Positions 1-8,605 of a DNA stretch of 64,000 bases are shown one piece after another. Numbering within the stretch: the stretch's first letter is position 1; every line of letters begins with the position of its first letter. This stretch comes from UBA5018 sp044375975. GTDB taxonomy: Bacteria; Cyanobacteriota; Cyanobacteriia; PCC-6307; Cyanobiaceae. The notes under the pieces were generated by a model. It was given only the letters and a program-made list of their open reading frames with translations. It was not told the DNA's origin and ran no database searches. The stretch covers positions 47,380 through 111,379 of the forward strand of contig JBILLQ010000003.1 of the NCBI GenBank assembly GCA_044375975.1, given 5' to 3'. A program made the translations under genes and the position numbers.

Positions 1-1
1 C

Positions 2-367
2 AGCGCCATGGATCTGGGCCTCACCTACCGGGCCCTGGCCGATGGCCGGGCCGACCTGATCGCCGGTGACAGCACCAACGGCCTGATTGCTGTACTCCAG
101 CTACAACAATTAGAAGACGATCTCGGCTACTTCCCCCCCTACGACGCCGTGCCGGTGTTCCAGGAGGCCAGCCTGCGACGCCATCCGGAACTGATCGCAA
201 TTGTTGAGCAACTGGCGGGTCGTCTATCAGCCGCCACCATGCAAAAGCTCAACGCAGCGGTAGATCAGCAGCGCCAAACCCCGGAGCAAGTGGTGCGTCG
301 CTGGCGGCAGGAGAGTGGGCTGGCAGCTGCCGTTCCCTTCCGCGTTCCCGCCCCCGACACTCCCTAG
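2..367 (+). CDS. Osmoprotectant (glycine betaine/choline) ABC transporter substrate-binding domain, C-terminal part
   Basis: The reading frame is open at the left edge of the window, so only the last ~120 residues are visible. They match the end of the OpuAC/ProX-OsmF type binding domain: a GLTYRAL segment, then DLIAGDSTNGLI, an LEDD-YFPPYDAVPV stretch and a terminal helix. In this family the domain captures betaine-like solutes in the periplasm, or is fused to the permease. Whether this copy is a free protein or a permease fusion cannot be seen. The frame is uninterrupted to a TAG stop. An array of 15-16 bp repeats follows directly. Confidence 0.8.
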   Translation, partial: SAMDLGLTYRALADGRADLIAGDSTNGLIAVLQLQQLEDDLGYFPPYDAVPVFQEASLRRHPELIAIVEQLAGRLSAATMQKLNAAVDQQRQTPEQVVRRWRQESGLAAAVPFRVPAPDTP

Positions 368-383
368 CGTTCAAACCGATCCC

Positions 384-459
384 GGCTGTCCCAGGGGAGG
401 CTGTCCCCAAGGGAGGTTGCCCCCAAGGGAGTCCGCCCCAGCGAAGATTGTCCCAATCA
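384..459. repeat. Degenerate tandem array, 15-16 bp units
   Basis: Four to five imperfect units of the type GGCTGTCCCCAAGGGA start at 384, 399, 415, 431 and 445. The array fills the gap between the binding-protein stop and the convergent HNH gene and slightly overlaps the end of the latter. The unit is not shared with other arrays in the window. Confidence 0.7.
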
Positions 460-1470
460 CGGTTTTCCAGAGCTAACCTCAGCCGGCGGCGATTGGGCGC
501 CAAGTTTTTGTTTCACCGCCAGTAAATATATGGCTATTTTTGAAGCATGCTCCGAATAGAAGAGCTGGACAAATTTTAATAGATCATCGGGGGTGCAGGG
601 ATTACCATTTCCGCCCAACCAGCCATGGAAGCGCTGATGCACCTCTTGGTCGAGGGCGATCAAATTATCGGGAGTTGCCGCCAGATCCTCGTAGTGCTTT
701 CGGGAATAAATATGGTGCATTACTATCGTACATCTGCTATGCCTAGTTAGCTTGTTGCCTGTCACTTGACAGGTATAATTGTCTCGTCTTTTCGCGAAGG
801 CTTTGGCTTGCTTGATTTTACGTTCCAACTCGGCTTGCCGCCTGGCCTCTGCGCTCTCAATTTCCTTCACCGTCTTATCGACAACAGCCGTTACCACCCC
901 ACACCAAAGCCGTCGATCCTTTGAGGTGAGTTTATCAGAAAGATCAGTGGCAATTTTGCTGAGGCCAGAAATCGAATAAAAAATCTTATTGTCTAAATCA
1001 CAGAAATCTTCGTCTTTTTCTATTTTACCGGCGTCCCTCAGCCCCCTAAAGGATTGATTAAATCGGGCTGGGCTGGTGCCAAGAATTTTCACCGTATCGG
1101 CCTTGGACAGAAAACTGTGTTTAAATCGCCTAAATAGCGAAGAACTGTTTTGAATGATATGCCCCTTAACAAAAGATTCGCGAATTTTTTGCTTATGTCG
1201 AGTAATAAATTCCACAAAATTATCCCAGAATGAAGGCTGGGAGTTGGCGCGAATATATTCGGCGATCGCATGGGCACCCCGCAGGGAAAACAGGCGCTCT
1301 TGCAAGTTTATATTGACAAATCGAAAATGATCTCCCTCGATCAATTCCCACTCATCGTTGGGATCGGCATCAAAATATTGAATTATCTCATCGAGTTTCT
1401 GCCGGCTAATCTCCAGGCTTTTGGCCAGATCATCCTCTCCAAGGCAGAAGCCATAGGTTACTTTTGACAT
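457..1470 (-). CDS. HNH-endonuclease-like protein
   Basis: About 337 residues from the ATG at 1470; a TTG three codons upstream would overlap the previous gene. The first ~200 residues are not recognised and look helical, with a charged helix at 205-230. The C-terminal third looks like an HNH nuclease domain: Cys234 in a NYTCQVTG context, His252-His253 in VMHHIYS, Asn269 in DNLIAL, and His278/His282 in EVHQRFH. This order fits the beta-beta-alpha metal fold. It lies directly behind a J-domain gene on the same strand with a 5-nt gap, so the two are probably co-transcribed. DNA cleavage is inferred from the motif; the biological role is unknown. Confidence 0.65.
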   Translation of the reverse strand: MSKVTYGFCLGEDDLAKSLEISRQKLDEIIQYFDADPNDEWELIEGDHFRFVNINLQERLFSLRGAHAIAEYIRANSQPSFWDNFVEFITRHKQKIRESFVKGHIIQNSSSLFRRFKHSFLSKADTVKILGTSPARFNQSFRGLRDAGKIEKDEDFCDLDNKIFYSISGLSKIATDLSDKLTSKDRRLWCGVVTAVVDKTVKEIESAEARRQAELERKIKQAKAFAKRRDNYTCQVTGNKLTRHSRCTIVMHHIYSRKHYEDLAATPDNLIALDQEVHQRFHGWLGGNGNPCTPDDLLKFVQLFYSEHASKIAIYLLAVKQKLGAQSPPAEVSSGKP

Positions 1471-1475
1471 CTCAA

Positions 1476-2144
1476 TCAAGGCTCCACGCTGATGCTGTCA
1501 TACATGTTTTTGATCAGATCGAAGATCCTCGCATCTCCAGTTTCACCATTATCTGGATGGTAAATTCTGGATAGACGGTAGTAGGCATCCTTTTTTTGCT
1601 TCTGGGTTGCCGATGCTGGATCCAACTCCAAGACCCGCCATGGCCTGAAATACTGAAAGATATTTACACCATTTATACATCCATAGCCATCCTGCCATTC
1701 CTCCCCGGGCAGAAAGTCCACAAATTTACGATACAAAATCTTCCAGGCTTCGTTGCCGGTCATGGGCGGCAGATCCATACCCTCGGTCTCCATTTGGAAT
1801 TTTGCACATTTACGCAGATTAACCGCAGTGGGCTTGCCAATTACGCGAAAATAATTGCACACAGCTTCCTTTAGCTGGGCAGCCGTGAGCGCCTTTGGCT
1901 TGGCTGGCTTGGCCGGCTTAGGAGATTTGGCAGGTTTGGGATCCTTCTTGCGATGGTTGGCAATCACATAAAAGGCAAACTCCTCCAGGGCCTGCTGGCT
2001 GATCTCAGCCCCCGCCAGGAGCTGGTCGATCTGGGTGAGAATCAGTTGATTCAGCTTTGCCGGAGCTGATCCACCAGCCCCACTACTGCTTTGTGCTGGC
2101 ACGCTGCCGCAGCCTCTTGGCTTCAGATCGGGGCTTTCTAGCAC
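1476..2144 (-). CDS. Protein with C-terminal J-domain
   Basis: 222 residues from a GTG start. The N-terminal ~70 residues are not recognised. A basic Pro-Ala-Lys linker of repeated KPAK units follows at about 75-92, and then a helical region. The last ~55 residues form a J-domain: WRVLELDP helix, KKDAYYRLSRIY helix, the HPD signature at 196-198, and a final helix ending at the C terminus. J-domains stimulate Hsp70 ATPase. A J-domain at the very C terminus is unlike DnaJ itself. It is followed 5 nt later by the HNH-like gene, which suggests a two-gene unit. The N-terminal role is unknown. Confidence 0.65.
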   Translation of the reverse strand: MLESPDLKPRGCGSVPAQSSSGAGGSAPAKLNQLILTQIDQLLAGAEISQQALEEFAFYVIANHRKKDPKPAKSPKPAKPAKPKALTAAQLKEAVCNYFRVIGKPTAVNLRKCAKFQMETEGMDLPPMTGNEAWKILYRKFVDFLPGEEWQDGYGCINGVNIFQYFRPWRVLELDPASATQKQKKDAYYRLSRIYHPDNGETGDARIFDLIKNMYDSISVEP

Positions 2145-2474
2145 AAAGTAAGCCCAGCGGAAGTTAGCTCAATATGAATTGTCACCACAGATCCGCCTGG
2201 GTCAAGTTAGGCTCTCCAACCACCCCTCTCCCCCCCACTCTTGCCCCTCCAGCCGAGAGCTGGTGAAAAGGCAAACACCAAACCAACGTCAGCTGCAACG
2301 CCAGCGGTGGCGTGGCGGCAACCACAGGAGCAACTGCAAGGCCAGCTGCGACACCAAACCAGCGCCAGCTACAGGCCGAGCGGTGGCACCAACCGCAGGA
2401 GCAGCTAAGGCAGCGGCCATGGCCGCAGCTGCACCATCAATTAAAACTGGCAGGATGCGGCAAGGGCTTAAGCA
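2145..2474. repeat. Gap with a two-copy 76-bp imperfect tandem duplication
   Basis: This 330-bp divergent gap contains two diverged copies of a segment starting ACCAAACC, at about 2277 and 2353. They are 76 bp apart and share CAGCTnCAnGCC and AGCGGTGGC blocks. Because 76 is not a multiple of three, the copies read in different frames, which argues against the Gln-rich short frames here being genes. No convincing terminator or RNA was seen. Confidence 0.6.
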
Positions 2475-3206
2475 ATGGATCTGTTCAATCGCCAGTGGAG
2501 CACCTACCGCCAGATCGTTGACCACGACCTGATGGAGCATCGGGCCCTCAGTGCCGAGCTGGCCAAAGCCCTGAACAGCTATTTGCAACAGAGACAGGCG
2601 AAGGCTGAGGCAGGGGCCATCAATGGGAACCCGAATCTCGCCATGGTGGACCTGGGTTGCGGCGATCTCGCTCTGCTGGCCCCCCTGTTGCGCCAACTGC
2701 CGCTGAGCTCCTACCTGGGGCTGGATCTATCGCCCCAGGTGCTTCCCCTGGCCCGCCAGGCCCTGGAGCCTGTGGCTTATAGCTGCCAATTTCAACAGCA
2801 AGACCTGATCGACTGGGTCAAAACTGAGCAGAGCGAACCGCCGGTGCAGCTACTCCATTCCAGCTACGCACTCCACCACCTCAGTGACGAGGCAAAGGGG
2901 GATTTCCTGCGCCAAGCGCGTCAAAAAATCAGCGGCGATGGCCTGTTTCTCTGGGCCGATGTATTCCGCAAACCTGGTGAATCACTAGCCAACTATTTGC
3001 AGCGCTACAGCCAGCGCATCAACTCCAGCTGGCAGGTGATCGAAGCCAGTCGCCGCGATGCAATAATCCACCACATCACCAATTTTGATTTGCCCGCCGA
3101 TCCCGAGCAGATCGTGGCCATCGCCAACGCCTGCGGCTGGCAGTGGCAGTGGCTATGGCAGGGCAGCCATCAAGCGGAAGCCCTGGCAGCACTCACGCCA
3201 ATTTGA
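2475..3206 (+). CDS. Class I SAM-dependent methyltransferase
   Basis: 243 residues. The SAM-binding motif I is clear near residue 55 (MVDLGCGDLALLAP). An acidic residue follows beta-2 (LGLDLSPQ), and a motif II-III region reads LLHSSYALHHLSDEAKGDFL and then GDGLFLWADVF. This is the methyltransf_11/12 style of Rossmann fold used on small molecules, lipids or proteins. No substrate-specific domain is visible, so the substrate is unknown. It is convergent with sufS and separated from it by a six-unit 17-bp array. There is no evidence that it belongs to the suf system beyond proximity. Confidence 0.8.
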   Translation: MDLFNRQWSTYRQIVDHDLMEHRALSAELAKALNSYLQQRQAKAEAGAINGNPNLAMVDLGCGDLALLAPLLRQLPLSSYLGLDLSPQVLPLARQALEPVAYSCQFQQQDLIDWVKTEQSEPPVQLLHSSYALHHLSDEAKGDFLRQARQKISGDGLFLWADVFRKPGESLANYLQRYSQRINSSWQVIEASRRDAIIHHITNFDLPADPEQIVAIANACGWQWQWLWQGSHQAEALAALTPI

Positions 3207-3247
3207 ATAAAAAACCCGGCTTCAGCCCAACAGGTCGGCGCCATCAG

Positions 3248-3344
3248 TGAGCTGGCAACACCACTGGGCTGGCAACATCAGTGAGCTGGCAAAACCAGTG
3301 GGCTGGCGGCACCAGTGAGCTGGCGGCACCAGTGGGCTAGCCCC
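3248..3344. repeat. Six-unit 17-bp tandem array
   Basis: Units begin at 3248, 3265, 3282, 3299, 3316 and 3333, of the form TGRGCTGGCRRCACCAG, with no length change between units. Odd and even units alternate TGAG/TGGG, giving a 34-bp super-period. The array ends at the sufS stop codon, between convergent genes. Confidence 0.85.
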
Positions 3345-4718
3345 CTAGCTGTGCTCCCGCAAAAAGCCAATCGTGCCCTGCAATTCCTCCGCGAAGCGAT
3401 CAATCTCCTCCGGGGTGGTGGTGAAGCTGAGGCTGGCTCGGGCGGTGCCACTGAGGCCGTAATAGCGGTGCAGGGGCTGGGTGCAGTGGTGGCCACTGCG
3501 GATGCAGATGCCGGCCGAATCCAACAGCGCCGCGATGTCGTTGGCATGCAAACCCTCCACCGTGAAGGCCGCCAGGGCGCCGCGATGCGGTTGCTGCTCC
3601 GGCGTGGGGCCAAGGATGCGCAGACCCTCGATCGCCTGCAGGCGATCAAACAACTGGCGAATCAACCGCTGCTCCCAGGCCTGGATGCGCGCCAAGCCGA
3701 TCCCATTTAGGTAATCGAGGGCGGCCCCCATGCCAATCGCCTCGCCGATCGCCGGTGTGCCGGCCTCAAATTTATGCGGCAGCTCCGCCCAGCTGCTGTG
3801 ATCCAGATAAACGTCTTGGATCATTTCACCGCCGCCCAGGAAGGGGGGCATCGCCTCCAGCAGCGCCTCCCGCGCCCAGAGGAAACCCATGCCGGTGGGA
3901 CCACACAATTTATGGGAACTGCCCACCAGGAAGTCGCAATCCAGCTGGGCCACATCGATGGGCAGATGCGGCAGGCTCTGGCAGGCATCCACCAGCAGCA
4001 AGGCACCCACCCGATGGGCTAATTGGGCAATCTCAGCGATTGGATTGAGGCAACCGAGGGTATTGCTCACCTGCACCAGGCTCACCAGCCGGGTGCGTTC
4101 ATTCAGCTGGGCCTTCATATCGTCTAGATCCAGCTCACCGCTCTGGGTCAAGCCCACATGGCGCAACCGGCAGCCAGTGCGGGCGGCCAGCAACTGCCAG
4201 GGCACCAGATTGCTGTGGTGCTCCATCACCGAAAGCAGCACTTCATCGCCGGGCTTGAGATTCGCCTCCCCCCAGCTGCGCGCCACCAGGTTTATAGCCT
4301 CGCTGGCATTGCGGGTGAACACGATCTCCTGGGCGGAGGCCGCCCCCACAAAATTGGCCGTCTTCTGCCGCGCCGCCTCAAAGCCCTCAGTGGCCCGCGC
4401 ACTCAACTGGTGGGCGCCGCGATGCACGTTGGCGTTGTCGTGGCTGTAGTAGTGCTGCAACGCCTGCAACACCTGGCGCGGCTTCTGGCTGGTGGCCGCA
4501 TAGTCCAGATAGATCAGCGATTCCCCCAGGCAGGCGGTCTGGGCCAGCAGCGGGAAATCGGGCCGGGTGAGGGCCGCCAGGTTGTCGGCTGGGGCAGCGG
4601 CAGAGTTGATCGCGGTGGGGGAGGCGCTCACGGCTGAGGCTGGGACAGAGGCGACTGCTGGGACAGATGCGACTGGGGAAGAGGCAGCAACTGCTGCTGG
4701 GATTGGGGAGGCGCTCAT
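3345..4718 (-). CDS. sufS: Cysteine desulfurase SufS
   Basis: PLP enzyme that takes sulfur from cysteine and delivers it to the SufBCD scaffold. The class V aminotransferase fold is complete: IYLDYAATSQKP near the start of the conserved region, Schiff-base lysine in SSHKLCGPTG, and catalytic cysteine in RSGHHCTQPLHRYYG. The C terminus is normal. The 457-residue length exceeds the usual ~410-420 because of a ~45-residue Ala/Ser/Val/Pro-rich N-terminal extension with internal repeats (PAVASVPASAVSAS). The true start could lie after it. It is the last gene of the suf operon, 3 nt behind sufD. Confidence 0.95.
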   Translation of the reverse strand: MSASPIPAAVAASSPVASVPAVASVPASAVSASPTAINSAAAPADNLAALTRPDFPLLAQTACLGESLIYLDYAATSQKPRQVLQALQHYYSHDNANVHRGAHQLSARATEGFEAARQKTANFVGAASAQEIVFTRNASEAINLVARSWGEANLKPGDEVLLSVMEHHSNLVPWQLLAARTGCRLRHVGLTQSGELDLDDMKAQLNERTRLVSLVQVSNTLGCLNPIAEIAQLAHRVGALLLVDACQSLPHLPIDVAQLDCDFLVGSSHKLCGPTGMGFLWAREALLEAMPPFLGGGEMIQDVYLDHSSWAELPHKFEAGTPAIGEAIGMGAALDYLNGIGLARIQAWEQRLIRQLFDRLQAIEGLRILGPTPEQQPHRGALAAFTVEGLHANDIAALLDSAGICIRSGHHCTQPLHRYYGLSGTARASLSFTTTPEEIDRFAEELQGTIGFLREHS

Positions 4719-4721
4719 CGA

Positions 4722-5867
4722 TCAGGCCTCGGCCAGCAGGCGCTCTAGGGGATTCCAGCCTGCCGCGGCCGCTGGCAATTCGCGCAGCACCTCCTCGCAG
4801 AAGGCCCGTTTCAGCAGGGTGGCCGCCTGGCTGGCGGCGATGCCGCGGCTCTGCAAATAAAACAGTTCTTCCTGGCGCAGCCGGCTCACGGTGGCGCCAT
4901 GGGCGCACTTCACGTCATCGGCAACGATTTCCAGCTCGGGCTTGGTATCCACCCGGGCTCGATCCGAAAGCAGCAGGCTGCGGCTCAGCTGGGCGGCATT
5001 GGTGCGCTGCGCCAACCGGGGCACCTTCACCGCCCCATTGAACACACTGCGACCCTGGCCATCGGCCAACACCTTGTGCAGTTGGTCCAGCTGGCCGTCG
5101 GGCCCATCAAAACGCACGGCGCTGTGGGTGTCGGCAATTTGACGGCCATCGCACACCTGCAGGCCCCGCAGCCTGGTGCTGGCAGCCCCCTGGCTCTGCA
5201 CTATCCGGGGTTCAAAGCGCGCCAAACCCCAGCCACCCACGGCGCTGGTCAGCTCCAGTGCACTGGCGGGCTCCTGCAGCACCGCCCAATGGGCCAGCAG
5301 ACAGGCCTGCGCTTCCCCCAGAGCCAAACAACCGGCCTTGAGGCGGGCACCGCCCCCCAGCTGCACCGCCGTCACCACACTCAGGGCCGCCGGCTCCAGG
5401 CCCGGACGCTCCAGGTCATCGGTGATCACCTGCAACAGCTCCAAACTGGCGCCGGGTTCCAGCACCAGCAGCAGCTGGGCGGGCCGCAGCCCACCGGCGG
5501 CACTGGCCGCCAAGTTCAACAGCAGCGGCTCGGCCACCGCCCCCCTCACCCTCAGGGCCAGCAGCGGCTCAGCCGCCCGCTGGGCCGCAGCCCTATTCAG
5601 GTCCACTGGCCAGTGGTCGCCGCCACCGCTGGCCTGCAGCAGCCGCAGCCACTGCTCCTCGGCGGCGGCCCCATCCAGCCGCTCCACGCCAGCCGGCAGC
5701 TGCGGTTCACTCCAGGCGCTACCCCCCTCGCTAGGGGCCAGCCTGGGAGCGATGGCCGTGAGCGGCTCCAAGGCCGTGAAACGCCAGTCCTCCTGGCGCC
5801 GCGTCGGCAGGGGCGAACCGGCCAATTCGGCCAGCCAGGGGGCCGCCGGTGCAGTTGCCCTGGGCAT
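4722..5867 (-). CDS. sufD: Fe-S assembly scaffold subunit SufD
   Basis: 381 residues. SufD pairs with SufB to form the beta-helix scaffold on which clusters are built. The N terminus has the family's RRQEDWRFTALEPL segment. The C-terminal half carries the typical GQGRSVFNGAVKVPR, QLSRSLLLSDRARVDTKPELEI and VKCAHGATV signatures, the last containing the conserved Cys-His pair. It ends with a helix containing YLQSRGI, which is also found in SufB. Its ATG overlaps the sufC stop by one base (TGATG), so translation is coupled to sufC. Confidence 0.95.
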   Translation of the reverse strand: MPRATAPAAPWLAELAGSPLPTRRQEDWRFTALEPLTAIAPRLAPSEGGSAWSEPQLPAGVERLDGAAAEEQWLRLLQASGGGDHWPVDLNRAAAQRAAEPLLALRVRGAVAEPLLLNLAASAAGGLRPAQLLLVLEPGASLELLQVITDDLERPGLEPAALSVVTAVQLGGGARLKAGCLALGEAQACLLAHWAVLQEPASALELTSAVGGWGLARFEPRIVQSQGAASTRLRGLQVCDGRQIADTHSAVRFDGPDGQLDQLHKVLADGQGRSVFNGAVKVPRLAQRTNAAQLSRSLLLSDRARVDTKPELEIVADDVKCAHGATVSRLRQEELFYLQSRGIAASQAATLLKRAFCEEVLRELPAAAAGWNPLERLLAEA

Positions 5868-6715
5868 CAGGCCACCTCCACTGGTGTTGGCTGCCCCAGG
5901 TTCAGCTCTCCCGCGTTCAGCTCTCCTGGGCTGGTCTCCAGCTGGGCCAGGGCCTCGTCCACCCAGTCGTAGCCAATCCGCTCCAGCTCCAGGGCCAATT
6001 CCTTACCGCCGGTGCGCAGGATGCGGCCCGCCGCCATCACGTGCACGTAATCCGGCGTAATCAGATCCAGCAGGCGTTGGTAATGGGTAATCAACAAGGT
6101 GGCATTCGCCTCACCGGCCAGCTGGTTCACACCGCTGGCCACGATGCGCAGGGCGTCGATATCCAGGCCGGAATCGGTTTCATCGAGAATCGACACCAGC
6201 GGTTCGAGCAGAGCCATCTGCAAAATCTCGTTGCGCTTCTTCTCGCCACCACTGAAGCCTTCGTTCACCGAGCGATCCAGGAAGGCCGGATCCATCTGCA
6301 CCAGCTGCATCCGCTCGCGCACCAGATCCTCAAAGGCAAAGGTATCTAGCTCCTCCTCGCCCCGCTGACCGCGGCGGGCATTGGTGGCCACCCGCAGAAA
6401 CTCCAGATTGCTCACTCCGGGAATCTCCACCGGATATTGAAAACCAAGAAACAGGCCACTGCGGGCCCTGATTTCCGGATCCAGCTCCAGCAGGTTTTCA
6501 CCGCGATAGGTAACCGAACCGCCGGTCACCTGATAGGCGGGATGGCCCGCCAACACCTTGGACAGGGTGCTCTTGCCACTGCCATTGCGACCCATCACCG
6601 CATGGATCTCCCCCTCCCTCAGGGTGAGGTGGACCCCATGCAGGATGGGCTGGTCGCCAACGCTGGCATGCAGGTCGCGAATCTCAAGTAGAACCGGTGC
6701 GTCGGGGCGAATCAC
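5867..6715 (-). CDS. sufC: Fe-S assembly ATPase SufC
   Basis: ABC-type ATPase that drives SufBCD. Walker A is VMGRNGSGKSTLSK, the signature is GFSGGEKKRNEILQ, Walker B is VSILDETDSGLDIDAL, followed by the H-loop in LLITHYQRLL. I take the GTG at 6715 as the start, because the family starts just before LLEIRDLHASV and this gives 282 residues. The frame stays open upstream to an ATG at 6940. That stretch encodes a Pro/Gln/Ser-rich low-complexity run made by GGCTGG-type repeats and is unlikely to be native. A C-terminal tail, SPGELNAGELNLGQ, is also repeat-like. Confidence 0.93.
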   Translation of the reverse strand: MIRPDAPVLLEIRDLHASVGDQPILHGVHLTLREGEIHAVMGRNGSGKSTLSKVLAGHPAYQVTGGSVTYRGENLLELDPEIRARSGLFLGFQYPVEIPGVSNLEFLRVATNARRGQRGEEELDTFAFEDLVRERMQLVQMDPAFLDRSVNEGFSGGEKKRNEILQMALLEPLVSILDETDSGLDIDALRIVASGVNQLAGEANATLLITHYQRLLDLITPDYVHVMAAGRILRTGGKELALELERIGYDWVDEALAQLETSPGELNAGELNLGQPTPVEVA

Positions 6716-7154
6716 AGCAGAGGGCGGGCGGATGGAAAAACGGGAATCAAACGGGAGATCACTAGCGGCCAAAGCGCCAAGCGCTGGGGCAGAAGAAAGG
6801 GGAAGGGGCTGGGGCTGGCACTGGGACTGGGGCTGGAGAATAGAAAGGGACTGGGGCTGGGGCTGCCAAGGCCGGGCTCGCGGGAGGGCGAGATCGCGGG
6901 AGTTGCTAGCCGAGGGAATGTTTCTAGCCCACTGGCCCACAGTTCAAGGCGCACTCAGTTCATCGGTAAACTTTTCGCTAGTAAATCAAGTCATCAGAAA
7001 AACTGTTCGCCAGCGACGTGTTCATTGGCAAACCGTTCATTGGTAAACTTTTCATTGGCAAACGGTTCAGATTTAAACAATTCGCCGGCAAGCAGGGCGC
7101 TGGTACACAGTTCACGGTTGCCTAGATCGGGGGGCTTGGCCGGGGCTGGTTCCA
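6716..7154. repeat. sufB-sufC spacer with G-rich and 15-bp tandem arrays
   Basis: This 440-bp gap inside the suf operon is unusually long. From 6785 to 6880 it holds GGGGCTGG-type G-rich repeats. From about 6959 to 7080 it holds 15-bp units of the form TTCATTGGYAAACNN, in register at 7006, 7021, 7036, 7051 and 7066, with earlier degenerate units at 6959 and 6974. No terminator hairpin is obvious, so read-through into sufC is possible. Confidence 0.75.
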
Positions 7155-8597
7155 CTATCCCACCGAACCCTCAAGCTTCAGGGCCAGCAGCTTGTCGGCC
7201 TCGGCGGCGAATTCCATCGGCAACTGGTTGAACACGTCGCGACAGAAGCCACTCACCATCATTGACACGGCCTCCTCCAGGCCGATACCTCGGCTCTGCA
7301 AATAGAAGAGCTGATCTGCGGAAATGCGAGAGGTGCTGGCTTCGTGCTCCACGGCCGCATCGGGCTGCTGGCAACGGATGTAGGGGTAGGTGTTGGCGGC
7401 GGCCTGATCGCCAATCAGCATCGAATCACACTGGCTGTAGTTCTTGGCTCCCACAGCCTTGGGACCAATCTGCACCAGCCCCCGATAGCTATTGGCTGAA
7501 TGGCCGGCACAGATGCCCTTGCTCACGATTGTGGAGCGGCTGCGGGCCCCCAGATGCACCATCTTGCTGCCGGTATCCGCCTGCTGGCGGTTATTGGTGA
7601 GGGCTACGGAATAAAATTCACCCACCGAATCGTCCCCTTGCAACACACAGCCGGGATACTTCCAGGTGATCGCCGAGCCGGTTTCCACCTGGGTCCAGCT
7701 GATGCGGCTGCGGTGGCCGCGGCACTGGCCGCGCTTGGTAACAAAGTTGTAGATGCCGCCGACGCCGTTCTCATCGCCGGCATACCAGTTCTGCACGGTG
7801 GAATATTTGATCGAAGCATCATCTAGGGTCACCAGTTCCACCACCGCCGCATGCAGTTGGTTGGTGTCGAACATCGGCGCTGTGCAACCCTCTAGGTAAC
7901 TCACCGAAGCCCCTTCTTCCGCCACTATCAAGGTGCGCTCAAACTGGCCGGTATCGCCGGAGTTGATGCGGAAGTAGGTGGATAATTCCATCGGGCACTC
8001 GACGCCCTTGGGAATGAACACGAACGAGCCATCGCTGAAAACGGCTGAATTAAGGGCGGCAAAGTAGTTATCATTGGCGGGAACCACCGTACCGATATAT
8101 TTCTCCACCAGTTCGGGATGATCCTTCACCGCCTCACTGATGGAGCAGAAGATCACACCATGCTCCGCCAGCTTCTCACGATAGGTGGTGGCGATTGAAA
8201 CACTATCAAATACAGCATCTACCGCGACATTGGAAAGCCGCTTTTGCTCACTCAAGGGTATGCCTAGCTTTTCAAACGTTTCGAGCAGCTTGGGATCCAC
8301 CTCATCGAGGCTGGCTTTTTTCTCCTGCTGCTTGGGCGCCGCATAATAAACAATATTTTGATAATCAATTTTTGGATATCCCAAAGCCGCCCAGTCCGGC
8401 TCTTGCATCCGCAGCCAATTGCGGTAGGCCCGCAGCCGAAAATTGAGCAGAAAAGCCGGTTCTTTTTTCTTGGCGGAAATTAACCGCACCACATCTTCGC
8501 TGAGACCCTTGGCGATCTTTTCGGTTTCAATATCAGTGACGAAGCCGTACTTATACGGCTGCGCCACCAGGTCCCCAACGGTGGCAGTGCTAGTCAT
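7155..8597 (-). CDS. sufB: Fe-S assembly scaffold subunit SufB
   Basis: 480 residues, the normal length for cyanobacterial SufB. It is the main cluster-building scaffold. Recognisable segments include the N-terminal PYKYGFVTDIETEKI, GSFVFIPKGVECPMELSTYFRIN, GCTAPMFDTNQLHAAVVELV, and the region around the conserved C-terminal Cys and acidic residues (SKGICAGHSANSYRGLV, CDSMLIG). It starts 8 nt behind ftrC on the same strand, so the order of transcription is ftrC-sufB-sufC-sufD-sufS. Confidence 0.97.
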   Translation of the reverse strand: MTSTATVGDLVAQPYKYGFVTDIETEKIAKGLSEDVVRLISAKKKEPAFLLNFRLRAYRNWLRMQEPDWAALGYPKIDYQNIVYYAAPKQQEKKASLDEVDPKLLETFEKLGIPLSEQKRLSNVAVDAVFDSVSIATTYREKLAEHGVIFCSISEAVKDHPELVEKYIGTVVPANDNYFAALNSAVFSDGSFVFIPKGVECPMELSTYFRINSGDTGQFERTLIVAEEGASVSYLEGCTAPMFDTNQLHAAVVELVTLDDASIKYSTVQNWYAGDENGVGGIYNFVTKRGQCRGHRSRISWTQVETGSAITWKYPGCVLQGDDSVGEFYSVALTNNRQQADTGSKMVHLGARSRSTIVSKGICAGHSANSYRGLVQIGPKAVGAKNYSQCDSMLIGDQAAANTYPYIRCQQPDAAVEHEASTSRISADQLFYLQSRGIGLEEAVSMMVSGFCRDVFNQLPMEFAAEADKLLALKLEGSVG

Positions 8598-8605
8598 AAA
8601 ACCCC

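Noticed and set aside
2179..2532. Frames over the 76-bp duplication
   Set aside because: The two repeat copies read in different frames, so no single protein is supported.
3248..3344. Possible CRISPR array (also at 42552, 48431 and 22380)
   Set aside because: Units are directly adjacent without spacers, and no cas gene is present.
4899..5972. Long open frame of ~357 codons opposite sufD
   Set aside because: It is antisense to sufD and sufC, Gln/Pro/Gly-rich, has no domain pattern, and arises from the GC-rich codon bias of the real genes.
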